Below are positions 4,999-5,023 of a stretch of 5,023 bases of DNA, piece after piece. Where the stretch lies: positions 1 through 5,023 of the forward strand of contig SOJY01000116.1 of NCBI GenBank assembly GCA_004376385.1, given 5' to 3'. Every line of letters begins with the position of its first letter. Position 1 is the stretch's first letter. Both the position numbers and the translations under genes were made by a program. The notes below the pieces were generated by a model. It ran no database searches, was not told the origin of the DNA, and worked only from the letters and a program-made list of their open reading frames with translations. Source of the DNA: Candidatus Bathyarchaeum sp. (GTDB lineage Archaea > Thermoproteota > Bathyarchaeia > Bathyarchaeales > Bathyarchaeaceae).

Positions 4999-5023
4999 GG
5001 TTTTCCAGAAAAAGGCTGTTTTC

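Noticed and set aside
1..5023. tRNA, rRNA, CRISPR array, insertion sequence or transposase
   Set aside because: No conserved tRNA arms, rRNA segments, repeat-spacer pattern, transposase motif or flanking inverted repeats were found by reading both strands.

Overview
The window is archaeal. It carries an archaeal RNA polymerase stalk subunit (Rpo7) and an archaeal/eukaryal-type translation initiation factor aIF2 gamma. The candidate promoters are TATA boxes and several terminators look like bare T-tracts, both archaeal habits. Moderate G+C, a membrane-anchored ArsR-type winged-helix protein and non-ATG starts would fit a Thermoproteota lineage such as Bathyarchaeia, but that placement is an inference from style and not a proof.

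Layout, left to right. Positions 1-11 (minus) hold what looks like the first codons of spt4, overlapping the rpo7 stop as ATGA. rpo7 (8-622, minus) follows a 95-nt spacer with a strong TATA box and a 12-bp bulged hairpin. Next comes a PIN-domain protein of the Fcf1/Utp24 type (718-1152, minus, TTG start), whose best promoter lies inside the last codons of its upstream neighbour. That neighbour (1167-2471, minus) is a 434-residue protein: N-terminal winged helix, one membrane helix, a leucine-heptad coiled coil and a large outer domain ending in a PepSY-like segment. A 134-nt divergent spacer separates it from a plus-strand pseudogene (2606-3110), an about 170-residue protein resembling PD-(D/E)XK nucleases that is broken by one in-frame TGA and one frameshift. 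The aIF2 gamma gene (3193-4452, minus) converges on it, and T-tract terminators for both strands lie in the junction. A divergent spacer with one near-symmetric TATA box leads to a small HELMH metallopeptidase (4545-4943, plus). The last 80 bases hold a weak inverted repeat, a pyrimidine-rich stretch and no certain gene.

How it fits together: in many archaea aIF2 gamma, a PIN protein, rpo7 and spt4 form a compact run of translation, RNA-processing and transcription genes. Here all four appear in order and orientation, but about 2 kb separates aIF2 gamma from the PIN gene. That interval holds the membrane regulator and the broken nuclease-like gene, which looks like an accessory insertion into a housekeeping cluster. 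The downstream genes seem to have kept or acquired their own promoters. I do not see an intact, clearly novel multi-gene system. The most interesting items are the membrane-bound regulator, the double-lesion pseudogene and the hairpin ahead of rpo7.
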